Part shown: piece after piece, positions 1 through 9,347 of the stretch
Layout: every line of letters starts with the position of its first letter
How positions within the stretch are numbered: the first letter of the stretch is position 1
NCBI GenBank assembly: GCA_026418905.1
Contig: JAOAAK010000020.1
Location: forward strand, 1-64,000
Length of the DNA: 64,000 nucleotides
Source: Bacteroidales bacterium
GTDB taxonomy: Bacteria; Bacteroidota; Bacteroidia; Bacteroidales; DTU049
Direction: 5' to 3'
Made by a program: the position numbers and the translations under genes
The notes under the pieces: generated by a model
What the model was told of the DNA's origin: nothing
Database searches by the model: none
Seen by the model: the letters and a program-made list of their open reading frames with translations, nothing else

Positions 1-145
1 TACAATCCGAAAAAAATGAATCATCGTATTGACCAACCCTCCTTTGCAACAAAATAAACGACTGCGCCTTCTGACGAAAAAAATGAATCAAATTTTCAAT
101 CCCAAATTCGTTGGTCAGTTCCTCAACAATCGATTTGTCCACCAT
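1..145 (-). CDS. Start of a probable Eco57I-type DNA methylase / type IIG-like protein (runs off the left edge)
   Basis: Reading leftward from the ATG at 145-143, the frame stays open to the window edge (48 codons). The peptide begins MVDKSIVEELTNEFGIENL and continues with a segment containing HFFRQKAQSF. The motif 'E-F-G-(I/L)-E-x-L-x-x-F-F-R-x-K-x-x-x-F' near the N-terminus is, as I recall the family, how many Eco57I-like adenine methyltransferases / type IIG proteins begin. No catalytic motif (such as NPPY) lies inside the window, so the assignment rests on this N-terminal likeness and on the neighbouring PLD-helicase, a frequent partner of such methylases. The start lies 53 bases after the helicase stop on the same strand, so the two are probably co-transcribed. 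An in-frame stop further left cannot be excluded. Confidence 0.5.
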   Translation of the reverse strand, partial: MVDKSIVEELTNEFGIENLIHFFRQKAQSFILLQRRVGQYDDSFFSDC

Positions 146-198
146 GGATATATTTTTATATGGAGGAAAATCATGCCATGGAGTTTTAAAGATTCTTG

Positions 199-3100
199 TC
201 AGACTTCACTGAAAGGAATGCTAGTTTCACTTTCCATTTCACTAGCACTTGCCTTGTTACGAGCTTTTTGCTTGTTTTTAATAGCCACAATGATTTCTGG
301 TGCTGATTTCGGTAATCGTGTTTTTTCTTTTTCGAGGTAATGATCTCCCAGCTCATTTCGTAAAACATTGATTTCGTCAACGATTTTCTGGAAATTACTA
401 TTGTCGTTGTTCAGGTTGGCTATACGCCGCAGCGTATATTGCGACAAGGTACCATAGTCGATTATATCTTCACGCAACATTCGTAAAAAAGGCTTGATGG
501 GCAATAGTTCAGGTTTGTTCGAGCGTATCCAATAATCGAGTTTATTGAGTGCGATTTTTTCAACACTTTGTTCTGAGATCGAAGACTCGACTTTTGGTTC
601 AAATTTTTTTATCATTTCGTATTGTTGCCAAAAATCATTATCCAGAGGCAGCGCTTCAGTATCGGGTTGGCATTCTATTTCATCGAGCACTGTTTCGAGC
701 GATACCTCCTGAATATCCACACCGTTATTGGTGGGCTGCAACATGCGGATATACAAACGGTTTTTTTTGAAAACTAAAATCAAATTGTCGTGTTCCGATG
801 GTTTCACAACTTTTATACGGTTGGGTAAATTGGCCAATCGATCCACTATATCGGGGTATTTGTTTTTGTACTCGTTGAAGCGGTTAAGAACTTTAGTGTA
901 AAAGCTTTCTTCCTCTGCTTTGTCGGGGTTTTGCATAATTTTACCATACAGTCCGGCGGGCGATGGTTCTTCATCAATATCGAAAATTTTAGCGTCTTCG
1001 CCCAAGGTATTATGAATCATAAACATCTTGTTCTGGGCAATCTCGCGCGATTTTACTAATTCTGCACCCTTCTCGGTAGGGAAAAAATTCACGATATATA
1101 ACCGCTCGAAAACCTTTTTACTGATGCGATTGATACGTCCCAAACGTTGAATTACTCTTACGGGATTCCAAGGAATATCATAGTTGATGATCATTCCTGC
1201 TCGGTTGAGATTAAACCCTTCGCTCAATTTATCGGTACAGAGCAAAATATCGTAATTGTCGGTCTGATGAGGATGGGCTGCATCAAAATTTTTTACAATA
1301 GCTTCGTACTTCTCTTGTGTAAGATTACCTCTCACTACCAACGTGCGTTGCTCTAAACGAGGATCAGCTTTTTTGATATACTGATAGAGATAATCGACCG
1401 TATCGGCATACTCCGAAAAAATAATAATTTTTCTCTTGGGTTTTTCCATTCGAGCAGAATCTCCAAATCTTTCATTGAGGTGTTTTATCAAGCAAGCAGC
1501 TTTAGGATCCTGAGTCAAAAGCTCATACTTGTTTAAGCGTTCTAGGATTTCGTCGAAAAGCTTAAGGTCGGAGTGAATATCTTCAATAAATTTAACTTTT
1601 TCAGCAAAGGATCCGATTTTGTATCGCTTATGTTTTTTGGGATAAACACCATTGCGAATTTGGGCTTCATATTCGTTAAGTTTTTCTTCGATTTCATCCT
1701 CATCGGAAAGTTTTATGATATCTTCGAGCAGGGTGCGATCGAGAATATATTCACCATCAAGCGGATTGTCTTTGCCGGTTTTTTTTATAAAATCGAGAAC
1801 CGTTTGAGTGATTCGTCGGAAATTGCGTATAGTTTTTTCGAATGCACCAAACGAACTTTCGAAACGTTTGACAATCAAACGTCTCATGAGGTTATAGAGG
1901 TTTAACTGCTGGACAAATTCGCGGGTCTTCTGGGAATCTTTTTCTTTGATGGAGGAAACTCCCACTTCGTATTCGTAAGGGCGATAGATGGCACCCGTAA
2001 ATCGTCCTCCTTCGGCGGGGTCAGCAAAGTACGAGCTTATGATTTCATCATAAAACGCCGACTGCTGAGGGGTAAGTTCGTAGAACCATTCAATAGGATC
2101 GTCGACAATCGAAAGTTCTTTCACTTCATTGCTATAGTCGGGGTTTTTCTGCAAATCAAGCCGATTACGACGTATCGTAATAGGTTCAATAACATTGCGA
2201 ATTTTTTTAGCTAATTGTCGGGTTCTTCTTGTCACCTTCGATAAATTAATAGTTTCTTCTTTGAAAAGCTTTTTATAGTATTCTCGAGCTTTAGATTTTT
2301 TTGTAGAATCTTTCGACTGCCAGTTTTTTCGGATATAAGCAAGCATGTCAAATTCGTTGCTAAAGCTTCGAAACTCATCGATTATATTGCTATCAAGTGT
2401 AATCGACGACTTTCGAGGCACAATAAACAGGTTGAGCAAAGCAAGAATATCGTCGGGGCTGTTGTTGAAAGGGGTTGCAGTAAGCAAAATAACTATGCGC
2501 CCACGACATATGTTCTTGAGAAGCTCATATCCCTGAGTATCGGGGTTGCGAAAACGATGAGCTTCGTCGACAATGATTACTTCAAAATCATTGTGTTCCT
2601 TGATATACTGAAACGTTTCTTCGAGCTTTCCTATCGACCTTACCTCCCAGTCGTGAAGTTCAAACTGATCGAGATACTTATTCCAACCCTCAGTTTTATT
2701 ATCGTCACCTATCAAACCTGGAGGACATATGACCATGCCACGTTTTTTTAAAGCCTTGGCAATGGCACAGGCTATAATGGTCTTTCCAAGCCCTACTACA
2801 TCGGCCACAATTACCCCATGATGCTTTTCAATGATCGATAAACCCATTCTGATAGCATCGAGTTGATATCGATAGCTTTTGTAGCCTATTTTTTCAAGAA
2901 ACTGCGGAATATAAGTACCTATGTCTTTATGCTCATACGATTCAAGATACGATTTAAGTACCAACAGATAAGCCTCGAAAGGAGAGATTTTTTTAACATG
3001 CGTTTGATGTTCAACGATTTCAATGAGGCGTTTTTTAACATCCTCCCTTTCGGTTATTATTACTGCTTGTTCCCAAAGTTTATCAAAATATCGCTCGGCA

Positions 3101-3636
3101 TCGTCGAATCCATAATCTGAAATTTCAACATTAAACTCGTTTTGTTTGGAAAGACCGGCTTGTGTTAAATTGCTGCTACCGGTAATGAATAAGCTTTTCG
3201 TAATTTTTTGTTGGTCGTCCAAATTAAAAAGATAAAGCTTGGCATGATTGGGCTCAAAAGTTTTCCGGATTTCGATTCTACCTTCAGCAATAAGTTGCAA
3301 GAAAAATCCAACCTGTTCGTAAAAGTCTTTGTTGTCGAAATCATCACTATTTAAAGCCCGCCGAACAGATCGATATAAAGATTCGATTTTTTCCTCATCA
3401 CTTAGGTATTCATTGTTAGCATATTCGAGCAACCGGCCGTTCACCTGATCTACATCAAGACCCACGAGAATTTTAAGTTTGACATCCTTTTTATCCTGTA
3501 GCGCTTGCATGAGCTCTCGTAAACCCGAAAAATAGAAAAAACCAACAAGAAATTTCAACTCACGGCTAAACGCTATAATTTCAGTAATTCTTTTTTTCAG
3601 TTCTCGAGTTGGATTGTTGGTAATAAAATTCGACAT
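199..3636 (-). CDS. SNF2-family helicase with N-terminal phospholipase D-like domain (probable defence protein)
   Basis: This is a large ATP-driven DNA or RNA translocase, 1145 aa from the chosen ATG at 3636. A longer frame opens at 3702, but its extra 22 residues look non-coding and the start at 3636 lies 24 bases after a TAnnTTTG box. Residues about 1-200 form a PLD-like domain with HAKLYLF at about 131-137 and GSSNLTQAGL at about 153-162. In the HxK(x4)D motif the aspartate position is Asn. The helicase core has motif I DVVGLGKT (about 279-286), DEAH (about 357-360), motif III LLTATPFNN, and motifs V/VI in the second lobe (LSEGFN and QRLGRINRIS). The C-terminus is charged and likely helical. 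PLD-SNF2 fusions usually sit in defence islands (DISARM-like or restriction-like modules) beside adenine methylases, which fits the next gene to the left. The role as a defence protein is inferred; the helicase and PLD domains are clear. Confidence 0.85.
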   Translation of the reverse strand: MSNFITNNPTRELKKRITEIIAFSRELKFLVGFFYFSGLRELMQALQDKKDVKLKILVGLDVDQVNGRLLEYANNEYLSDEEKIESLYRSVRRALNSDDFDNKDFYEQVGFFLQLIAEGRIEIRKTFEPNHAKLYLFNLDDQQKITKSLFITGSSNLTQAGLSKQNEFNVEISDYGFDDAERYFDKLWEQAVIITEREDVKKRLIEIVEHQTHVKKISPFEAYLLVLKSYLESYEHKDIGTYIPQFLEKIGYKSYRYQLDAIRMGLSIIEKHHGVIVADVVGLGKTIIACAIAKALKKRGMVICPPGLIGDDNKTEGWNKYLDQFELHDWEVRSIGKLEETFQYIKEHNDFEVIIVDEAHRFRNPDTQGYELLKNICRGRIVILLTATPFNNSPDDILALLNLFIVPRKSSITLDSNIIDEFRSFSNEFDMLAYIRKNWQSKDSTKKSKAREYYKKLFKEETINLSKVTRRTRQLAKKIRNVIEPITIRRNRLDLQKNPDYSNEVKELSIVDDPIEWFYELTPQQSAFYDEIISSYFADPAEGGRFTGAIYRPYEYEVGVSSIKEKDSQKTREFVQQLNLYNLMRRLIVKRFESSFGAFEKTIRNFRRITQTVLDFIKKTGKDNPLDGEYILDRTLLEDIIKLSDEDEIEEKLNEYEAQIRNGVYPKKHKRYKIGSFAEKVKFIEDIHSDLKLFDEILERLNKYELLTQDPKAACLIKHLNERFGDSARMEKPKRKIIIFSEYADTVDYLYQYIKKADPRLEQRTLVVRGNLTQEKYEAIVKNFDAAHPHQTDNYDILLCTDKLSEGFNLNRAGMIINYDIPWNPVRVIQRLGRINRISKKVFERLYIVNFFPTEKGAELVKSREIAQNKMFMIHNTLGEDAKIFDIDEEPSPAGLYGKIMQNPDKAEEESFYTKVLNRFNEYKNKYPDIVDRLANLPNRIKVVKPSEHDNLILVFKKNRLYIRMLQPTNNGVDIQEVSLETVLDEIECQPDTEALPLDNDFWQQYEMIKKFEPKVESSISEQSVEKIALNKLDYWIRSNKPELLPIKPFLRMLREDIIDYGTLSQYTLRRIANLNNDNSNFQKIVDEINVLRNELGDHYLEKEKTRLPKSAPEIIVAIKNKQKARNKASASEMESETSIPFSEV

Positions 3637-3660
3637 GGATATTAGATGTTTATTTTTATT

Positions 3661-3668
3661 CAAAAATA
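3661..3668 (-). promoter_or_regulatory. Bacteroidota -7 promoter element for the PLD-helicase
   Basis: On the minus strand the octamer TATTTTTG matches TAnnTTTG. It ends 24 bases before the ATG at 3636, and a TTGG lies about 21 bases upstream of it as a weak -33 candidate. The box falls inside the extended ORF that would start at 3702, which favours the shorter start. Confidence 0.5.
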
Positions 3669-4141
3669 AAAATTTATTTTTACAGCAGACCAATTTTACC
3701 AACTAATTACCTATTGTATTTCTATATCCTTGCCCGAGTTTTCCGTGGCATGGAGACCAGTTCCACCCCCCTTTATTATACTCCAATATCTTTGCCGTAG
3801 CTTTTGCTAACAAAGATGCTAGCCTCCTCCACATATATTACACATTGGACATACTTCAGCGTTTTTTTCATTTTCATAAAAACACCAACATGATTTTTTG
3901 CATTGAAATTGAACTTTACCCTTTTCTTAACAAATTTCTTCTTTGGCAAACTTCATTGAGTTATTTTGCTCCGCATAACAGAAAATTCACTACGGAACGG
4001 TTACATTCATGGCTAATGAATCTTTATGTAAATCTTTCTTACGATGCAACATTTAACATTGAGTGCCTACACTGATTGTATTTGAGGGTAGTGATTAAGA
4101 TTTTTTAATGATTTCTTTACAGTCATTACAGAAAAAAGAGT

Positions 4142-4149
4142 TAATTTTG
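4142..4149 (+). promoter_or_regulatory. Candidate -7 element for the lamin-tail repeat protein
   Basis: TAATTTTG matches TAnnTTTG and ends nine bases before the ATG at 4159. No clear TTTG is seen 19-21 bases upstream. If it is used, the 5' leader would be very short. Confidence 0.3.
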
Positions 4150-4158
4150 AAAAAAAAG

Positions 4159-7100
4159 ATGAAACAGATCTGTTTTTTTGCTTTTGTAAGTTTATTTTGC
4201 ATATCGTTTTTTTCACAACAACAAACTTTAGCCAGTTGGTACTTTGATGGATTGCCAGCTTCTCCTAACACGCCAGTAGTGATAGCAGCCGAAGGTGGCA
4301 TTCAGCAGGGGGTCGCTACCATCTATCTCAATGGAACTCAAGGGTCAAGTAGTTGGGTTCAAGCTACAGAACTCAATTCATTCAGTGGAACGACCCTCAA
4401 CGATGACCGTCCTACCCCCAATGCCAGTCAAGCTCTTGCTCTTGTGGGTAACTCTGCCAACGGAAAAAGTTTTGTCATTGTTTTTTCTACAACTGGCAAG
4501 AATAATATTCAATTGAGCTATGTGGTGCGTGCAACTTCGACAGGCTTTTCTTCTCATCTTTTTGAATACAGCGTAGATGGGATTAACTTCATTTCAATAG
4601 GAACTATAACCATTACTCGTGATGGGACATTCCGCTTGTATTCTCTCGATTTCTCTTCTATAACAGCCATGAACAATCAGCCTACTGTTTATTTAAGAGT
4701 TACTGTTAATGGTGCAACATCAGCAAGTGGAAATAACCGCCTCGACAATATTCTGATTAAGGGTACACCTATAGGAGGTGGATCCATAGATACCATACCA
4801 CCTCTTGCCTTGAATGCGTGGGTGGTCACACCTCGACGTGTAAAGGTATCTTTCAATGAAGCCATAGCCGATACAGCTGCTACAAACCCATCGCACTATC
4901 AAGGAGTAGGTAGCATGGATTCGATTAAACTCAATACGAGTAAAGATACTGCTACTTTATTTCTAACTCAACCCCTGGCCAATGCTACTCCTTACATCCT
5001 CCATATTTCCAACTTACGCGATATTTCCAACAATGTGATGGACAGTATATTCACATTTACCCTATTCTACGATACGTTGCCTCCTCAACTTGTGATTACA
5101 GAAATCATGTACAATCCTCCAGAAAGCGGAATAGATAGCCTCGAATTCATTGAGATCTATAATAATGGCCCTCAGACTATTGACCTAAAAGGCTTTACGT
5201 TACGCTACGGTTCAATAAATTATGTGTTTCCCAATCATATTTTATTATCATCTGGAAGCTTTTTCCTAATAGCTCCCCAGGCTGCAAAAGCATCCAATTT
5301 TTATGGAATGACATTTTATCAGGGTCCTACAAATGGAATTAGTAATTCCGGAACAACCATCAAAATTTTAACTCCTAGTGGTCAGTTCGTTGACTCAGTT
5401 AGATACCTACCCAATGCACCATGGCCAACAGCTGCCAATGGTCAAGGTTACAGTTTATCGTTATGCAATCCAAATCTCGATAACAACAACCCTGCTAACT
5501 GGGGACTTGGAACAAACGCCTTTGGTGTTGTTAATGGATATACAGTCTACGCTGACCCAGGTCAACTCTGTACGACCCCGCCCGACAATACACCACCTAC
5601 GCCTATCAATGCATGGGCCACGAACTTTACTACAGTAAAAGTATCGTACAACGAGCCCATCGACCCAGTAACGGGTACCAATCCCGCCAACTATACTGGC
5701 CTTGGCACCATTTCTAATATTGTTTTAAATTCATCCAAAGATACTGCCACTCTTCAATTGTCATCACCTTTACAAAATGCTACCATGTATACATTAACTA
5801 TCAACAACATCAAAGACTTGAACAACAACCAGATGACTCAACCCGTACAATTTATCATTTACCTTGATACCAACAACCTCATTCCTAATATCGTTATTAC
5901 AGAAATTATGTACAATCCACCCGAAAGTGGTATAGATAGCCTAGAATTTATAGAATTCTACAACAACGGTAATGGGGTTGTAAATTTGAAGAATTTTACC
6001 ATCAAACATGGGTCGGCAGTTCACACCATTACCCAAAATTATTTCCTTCAACCTCATCAATACTTTCTCTATGCTCCGAAAGCTTCAGCAGCTTCCAATT
6101 TTTATGGTCTCAATTTCTATCAAGGTGCTACCACAGGACTAAGTAATTCTGGTTCTACCATCAAAATATTTGATGCTCAGAATAACTTATTAGATTCAGT
6201 CAGGTATCAGCCTTCAAGTCCTTGGCCTACCCAAGCCAATGGTGGTGGTTACTCATTATCTCTATGCGATCCAAATAGCGATAACAATGATCCAAGTTCC
6301 TGGACATTAGGTCATCAAGCTTTTGGAGTTGTCAATGGTGTAACAGTATATGCTGATCCTGGGCAAGGTTGCCCTTCTCCCATAGATACCGTACCACCAG
6401 TACCAATTTCTGCTCAAGCCGTCAATGCTACAACCATTAAAGTTACTTTCAACGAACCTGTGGAAACCATATCAGCAACCACAGCTTCAAATTATTCTGG
6501 TGTTGGTGCCATTACGAACGTAACTCTTGATGCTTCGCAAACTGTTGCTACTCTTGCCCTCTTAACACCACTTACACCTAATGTCGTATATTACCTTACC
6601 GTGCAAAACATATCTGATCTCGCATATAATATCATGCCTCAACCCTATATTCTGCAACTGATCTATGATACCTCAACAACTACCAAAAAACTTGTCATTA
6701 CAGAAATTATGTATAATCCCCCTGAAAGTGGTGTAGATAGTTTAGAATTCATTGAAATTTATAACAACGACAACGCTAGCGTAGATCTGATCAATTACGT
6801 CCTTAAATATGGGGGAGCTCAATATACTTTTAGTCAGTCTACAGTCATACAACCCCAAGGATTTGTCATTCTCGCTCCACGTAAAACTGCTGTAAACAGT
6901 TTTTATAACGTTAATTCTATACAAATTTCTAATACAGGATTGAGTAATAGCGGTACGTTCATTGTCCTGAAAGACAACCAAGGAAGAACTGTTGACTCTG
7001 TCTATTACCTACCTTCTTCACCTTGGCCTACACAAGCCAACGGCCTTGGAAGATCACTGACACTTTGCGATCCTAATGCTGACAATACTTTACCTTCAAA

Positions 7101-7437
7101 CTGGTATGTTTCTAACCAATGGATTGGAGAAATAAATGGTTACGGGGTTTACGCTGATCCCAACTCCTTGTGCATTTTACAAAATATTGAAGAAAAAGAC
7201 AATGTCAACATCGTTGTATATCCTAACCCATTCTCCGATAGAATTAAATTAATAAGTGCTGATCCTGTATATTCTATACGAATCATATCAATTACAGGAA
7301 AAATAGTATTCGAAGAAACATCACCTTCTCATACAAACTCATTCGATATTTCTGTGGAGCATCTTTCTCGAGGCGTCTACATCGTTAGTGTTTACACTAC
7401 TCGAGGCTCAAAACATTTCTCATTGATAAAACAATAA
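4159..7437 (+). CDS. Secreted protein with three Ig-like/lamin-tail repeat units and T9SS sorting domain
   Basis: The product is 1092 aa from the ATG at 4159; an upstream ATG at 4108 would only prepend a charged tail to the signal peptide. Residues 1-24 are a signal peptide (MKQICFFAFVSLFCISFF). After a beta-rich N-terminal region (about 25-205) come three units, each made of an SbsA_Ig/Big_5-like domain followed by a lamin-tail domain (LTD). The hallmark VITEIMYNPPESG(I/V)DSLEFIE begins at residues 312, 579 and 846. Each LTD ends in a Trp-Pro-Thr and Cys-x-Pro-(N/D) segment and a conserved (N/D)GxxVYADP stretch. The last about 80 residues are a T9SS type A sorting domain (VYPNPFSDRI, then SITGKIVF and LSRGVYIVSV), so the protein is expected to be exported and anchored at the cell surface or released. 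The substrate is unknown. A hairpin terminator follows at 7459-7486. Confidence 0.85.
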   Translation: MKQICFFAFVSLFCISFFSQQQTLASWYFDGLPASPNTPVVIAAEGGIQQGVATIYLNGTQGSSSWVQATELNSFSGTTLNDDRPTPNASQALALVGNSANGKSFVIVFSTTGKNNIQLSYVVRATSTGFSSHLFEYSVDGINFISIGTITITRDGTFRLYSLDFSSITAMNNQPTVYLRVTVNGATSASGNNRLDNILIKGTPIGGGSIDTIPPLALNAWVVTPRRVKVSFNEAIADTAATNPSHYQGVGSMDSIKLNTSKDTATLFLTQPLANATPYILHISNLRDISNNVMDSIFTFTLFYDTLPPQLVITEIMYNPPESGIDSLEFIEIYNNGPQTIDLKGFTLRYGSINYVFPNHILLSSGSFFLIAPQAAKASNFYGMTFYQGPTNGISNSGTTIKILTPSGQFVDSVRYLPNAPWPTAANGQGYSLSLCNPNLDNNNPANWGLGTNAFGVVNGYTVYADPGQLCTTPPDNTPPTPINAWATNFTTVKVSYNEPIDPVTGTNPANYTGLGTISNIVLNSSKDTATLQLSSPLQNATMYTLTINNIKDLNNNQMTQPVQFIIYLDTNNLIPNIVITEIMYNPPESGIDSLEFIEFYNNGNGVVNLKNFTIKHGSAVHTITQNYFLQPHQYFLYAPKASAASNFYGLNFYQGATTGLSNSGSTIKIFDAQNNLLDSVRYQPSSPWPTQANGGGYSLSLCDPNSDNNDPSSWTLGHQAFGVVNGVTVYADPGQGCPSPIDTVPPVPISAQAVNATTIKVTFNEPVETISATTASNYSGVGAITNVTLDASQTVATLALLTPLTPNVVYYLTVQNISDLAYNIMPQPYILQLIYDTSTTTKKLVITEIMYNPPESGVDSLEFIEIYNNDNASVDLINYVLKYGGAQYTFSQSTVIQPQGFVILAPRKTAVNSFYNVNSIQISNTGLSNSGTFIVLKDNQGRTVDSVYYLPSSPWPTQANGLGRSLTLCDPNADNTLPSNWYVSNQWIGEINGYGVYADPNSLCILQNIEEKDNVNIVVYPNPFSDRIKLISADPVYSIRIISITGKIVFEETSPSHTNSFDISVEHLSRGVYIVSVYTTRGSKHFSLIKQ
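4791..7180 (+). repeat. Three tandem ~800-bp coding repeats (Ig-like + LTD)
   Basis: Three copies lie in frame. The segment encoding VITEIMYNPPESG starts at 5092, 5893 and 6694, exactly 801 bases apart each time, and the flanking Ig-like domains repeat with nearly the same spacing. The copies differ mainly at third codon positions and in loops, so the duplication is old rather than recent. Confidence 0.85.
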
Positions 7438-7458
7438 AAAACGAACGATTTCATCTTG

Positions 7459-7486
7459 AAGGTTACCCTTGCGGTAACCTTTTTTT
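7459..7486 (+). terminator. Rho-independent terminator after the lamin-tail repeat gene
   Basis: A perfect stem GGTTACC / GGTAACC with a five-base loop (CTTGC), extended by A-T pairs at the base, is followed directly by seven T. It lies 22 bases after the stop codon at 7437 and separates the gene from the Fur-family gene. Confidence 0.85.
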
Positions 7487-7553
7487 GTAATATTTCATTA
7501 ATCTTAAATTATTCTAAATAAGTTTTGTATATTTACCTCGAAAAAATCGAGTT

Positions 7554-8003
7554 ATGGTATTATCGCAAGATGAAGTCATACAGTTGTTTTCAAATTTTCT
7601 ACAACAGAAAGGACTTAGGAAAACAAGTGAACGATATATCATTGTAAAGGAAATATACAATTTGCGACGTCATTTTGATGTGGATACTCTGTTCATCTAT
7701 TTAAAGAATAAAAAAATTCATATCAGTAAAGCTACTCTGTACAGCACACTCGACCTTCTCGTCGAAGCTGGGTTAGTAGTTAAACATCAGTTTGGTGAAG
7801 CATGCGCACAATATGAGCCAAGTTTTAGATTTGATATGCATGATCATGCTATTTGTATTCGTTGTAAGCAAATTATTGAATTCTCTTTTCCCGACCTGGA
7901 TGCAATCAAAGAAAAATTTTCTCAACAACATAATTTCATCATAACCAGCTATTCTTTTATTCTATATGGTATTTGTAGTTCATGCAAAGTAAAAGACAAG
8001 TAA
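7554..8003 (+). CDS. Fur-family metalloregulator with structural zinc site
   Basis: This is a 149-aa DNA-binding repressor or sensor of the Fur superfamily. The N-terminal winged helix covers residues about 1-85 (LRKTSERYIIVKEIY, then SKATLYSTLDLLVEAGLV as recognition region). The C-terminal half has the metal-binding segment MHDHAICIRC and a second Cys pair, GICSSC, near the C-terminus. Two CxxC motifs mean it can hold the structural zinc of classic Fur/Zur/PerR. Which metal it senses cannot be told from sequence. It precedes purA by 57 bases, but purA has its own promoter element. It clearly differs from the cysteine-free Fur homologue at 58581. Confidence 0.85.
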   Translation: MVLSQDEVIQLFSNFLQQKGLRKTSERYIIVKEIYNLRRHFDVDTLFIYLKNKKIHISKATLYSTLDLLVEAGLVVKHQFGEACAQYEPSFRFDMHDHAICIRCKQIIEFSFPDLDAIKEKFSQQHNFIITSYSFILYGICSSCKVKDK

Positions 8004-8036
8004 AGACCGATTTTATTATTTATCCGAAAAACATAT

Positions 8037-8044
8037 TAATTTTG
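8037..8044 (+). promoter_or_regulatory. -7 promoter element for purA
   Basis: TAATTTTG matches TAnnTTTG and ends 16 bases before the purA ATG. The -33 position is T-rich (TTTA) but not a clear TTTG. Confidence 0.5.
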
Positions 8045-8060
8045 TGAATAAACCAACTAG

Positions 8061-9347
8061 ATGAAATTAGATGTTGTTTTAGGCCTTCAATGGGGCGACG
8101 AAGGGAAGGGAAAAATTGTGGATGCTTTGGCACCTGAATACGATATCATTGCACGTTTTCAAGGAGGACCCAACGCAGGTCATACCATTAGTTTTAATAA
8201 CAATAAATATATTTTGCACATCATACCTAGTGGAATATTTCATGAGAATATTATCAATGTAATTGGCAATGGTACAGTTATTGATCCCGTTTTATTCTCA
8301 TTTGAGTATGAAATGTTAAAAAAGGTTGGGCTTTTTCCTGAGAATAATCTTCTCATAAGCAATAAAGCTCACCTTATTACTCCTACTCACAAGCTTTTAG
8401 ATTACTACCAAGAAAAAAAGAGAGGTGATAATAAGATTGGAAGTACCCTTAAAGGGATAGGACCCTCCTATGGTGACAAATACTCTCGAAAAGGGCTACG
8501 CGTTGAAAGTATTTTTCATTCTTCATTTTTTGAACATTACAAAACCTTACGTAATCATCATCTCGAAAGCTTAAGAGAAATAGATATTAATGAAGTTAAA
8601 CTGGAAGGATATTCTTTTCAGGAATACGAAGAAAAATGGTTTCTTTCTATCGAACTTCTAAAAAAATTCAACATCGTTTCCACTGAAATTTATTTAAACA
8701 AAGCAATCGATGAGAAAAAGAGAATTCTTGCTGAAGGAGCTCAAGGAACATTGTTGGACATTGACTTTGGTTCCTACCCCTATGTAACTTCCTCCCATAC
8801 CACCATCGGAGGAGTCATAAGTGGTCTTGGAGTGCCTCCTCAACGAATTGGGCGAGTTTTTGGTGTTTTTAAAGCATATTGCACACGTGTTGGAAATGGG
8901 CCATTTCCAACCGAAATCAACTCTGAAGTAGGCAATATGCTTCGTGATTTAGGGCATGAGTACGGTTCTACCACCGGTAGGCCCCGACGAGTAGGCTGGC
9001 TCGACCTCCCTGCCCTTCGCTATGCTATCATGATAAATGGTGTAACTGATCTCATTATGACTAAAGCCGATGTCCTTGCTGATTTGGATTCGATCAAAAT
9101 TTGCTATGCTTATCAAGTAAACAACAAAAGTTATACTCATCCCGTTTCAGGAAATTTTAATCATGTTATTCCTCTGTACCGTACATTTTCTTCCTGGGAT
9201 CATGACTTAGTCAACATCAAACAATTTGATGATCTATCCCCAAATCTTCATGAATTTATTCGTTATATCGAATCACAAATTGAAACATCCATTTCAGCCA
9301 TTTCCCTTGGACCTGATCGTGAACAATTGATAAAGAAAAACATATGA
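8061..9347 (+). CDS. purA: Adenylosuccinate synthetase
   Basis: This cytosolic enzyme condenses IMP and aspartate with GTP hydrolysis to give adenylosuccinate, the first step from IMP to AMP. The 428 aa match the usual family length. The P-loop-like GDEGKGK at residues 12-18 carries catalytic Asp13, and GPNAGHT at 36-42 carries catalytic His41. GSTLKGIGPSY, AEGAQGTLLDIDFG(S/T)YP and STTGRPRRVGWLD follow in the order expected. Its last four bases (ATGA) overlap the start of the next gene, so it probably heads an operon with the PepSY-like and OstA-like genes. Purine genes purE and purH lie elsewhere in the window. Confidence 0.97.
   Translation: MKLDVVLGLQWGDEGKGKIVDALAPEYDIIARFQGGPNAGHTISFNNNKYILHIIPSGIFHENIINVIGNGTVIDPVLFSFEYEMLKKVGLFPENNLLISNKAHLITPTHKLLDYYQEKKRGDNKIGSTLKGIGPSYGDKYSRKGLRVESIFHSSFFEHYKTLRNHHLESLREIDINEVKLEGYSFQEYEEKWFLSIELLKKFNIVSTEIYLNKAIDEKKRILAEGAQGTLLDIDFGSYPYVTSSHTTIGGVISGLGVPPQRIGRVFGVFKAYCTRVGNGPFPTEINSEVGNMLRDLGHEYGSTTGRPRRVGWLDLPALRYAIMINGVTDLIMTKADVLADLDSIKICYAYQVNNKSYTHPVSGNFNHVIPLYRTFSSWDHDLVNIKQFDDLSPNLHEFIRYIESQIETSISAISLGPDREQLIKKNI

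Larger units (their letters stand above)
3637..4158. other. Divergent intergenic region, no gene seen
   Basis: These 522 bases separate the minus-strand helicase from the plus-strand lamin-tail gene. Apart from the -7 element at each end I see nothing supported. The only frame of any length (3845-4075, plus) gives a Phe/Leu-rich peptide without family features and is treated as chance. Confidence 0.6.

Noticed and set aside
29-340. Plus-strand 103-codon frame at the left edge
   Set aside because: It lies antisense to the methylase-like start and to the 3' end of the helicase gene, and shows no family features.
3845-4075. Plus-strand 76-codon frame in the gap before the lamin-tail gene
   Set aside because: Phe/Leu-rich translation of AT-rich DNA, no motif, no promoter or ribosome-binding site.
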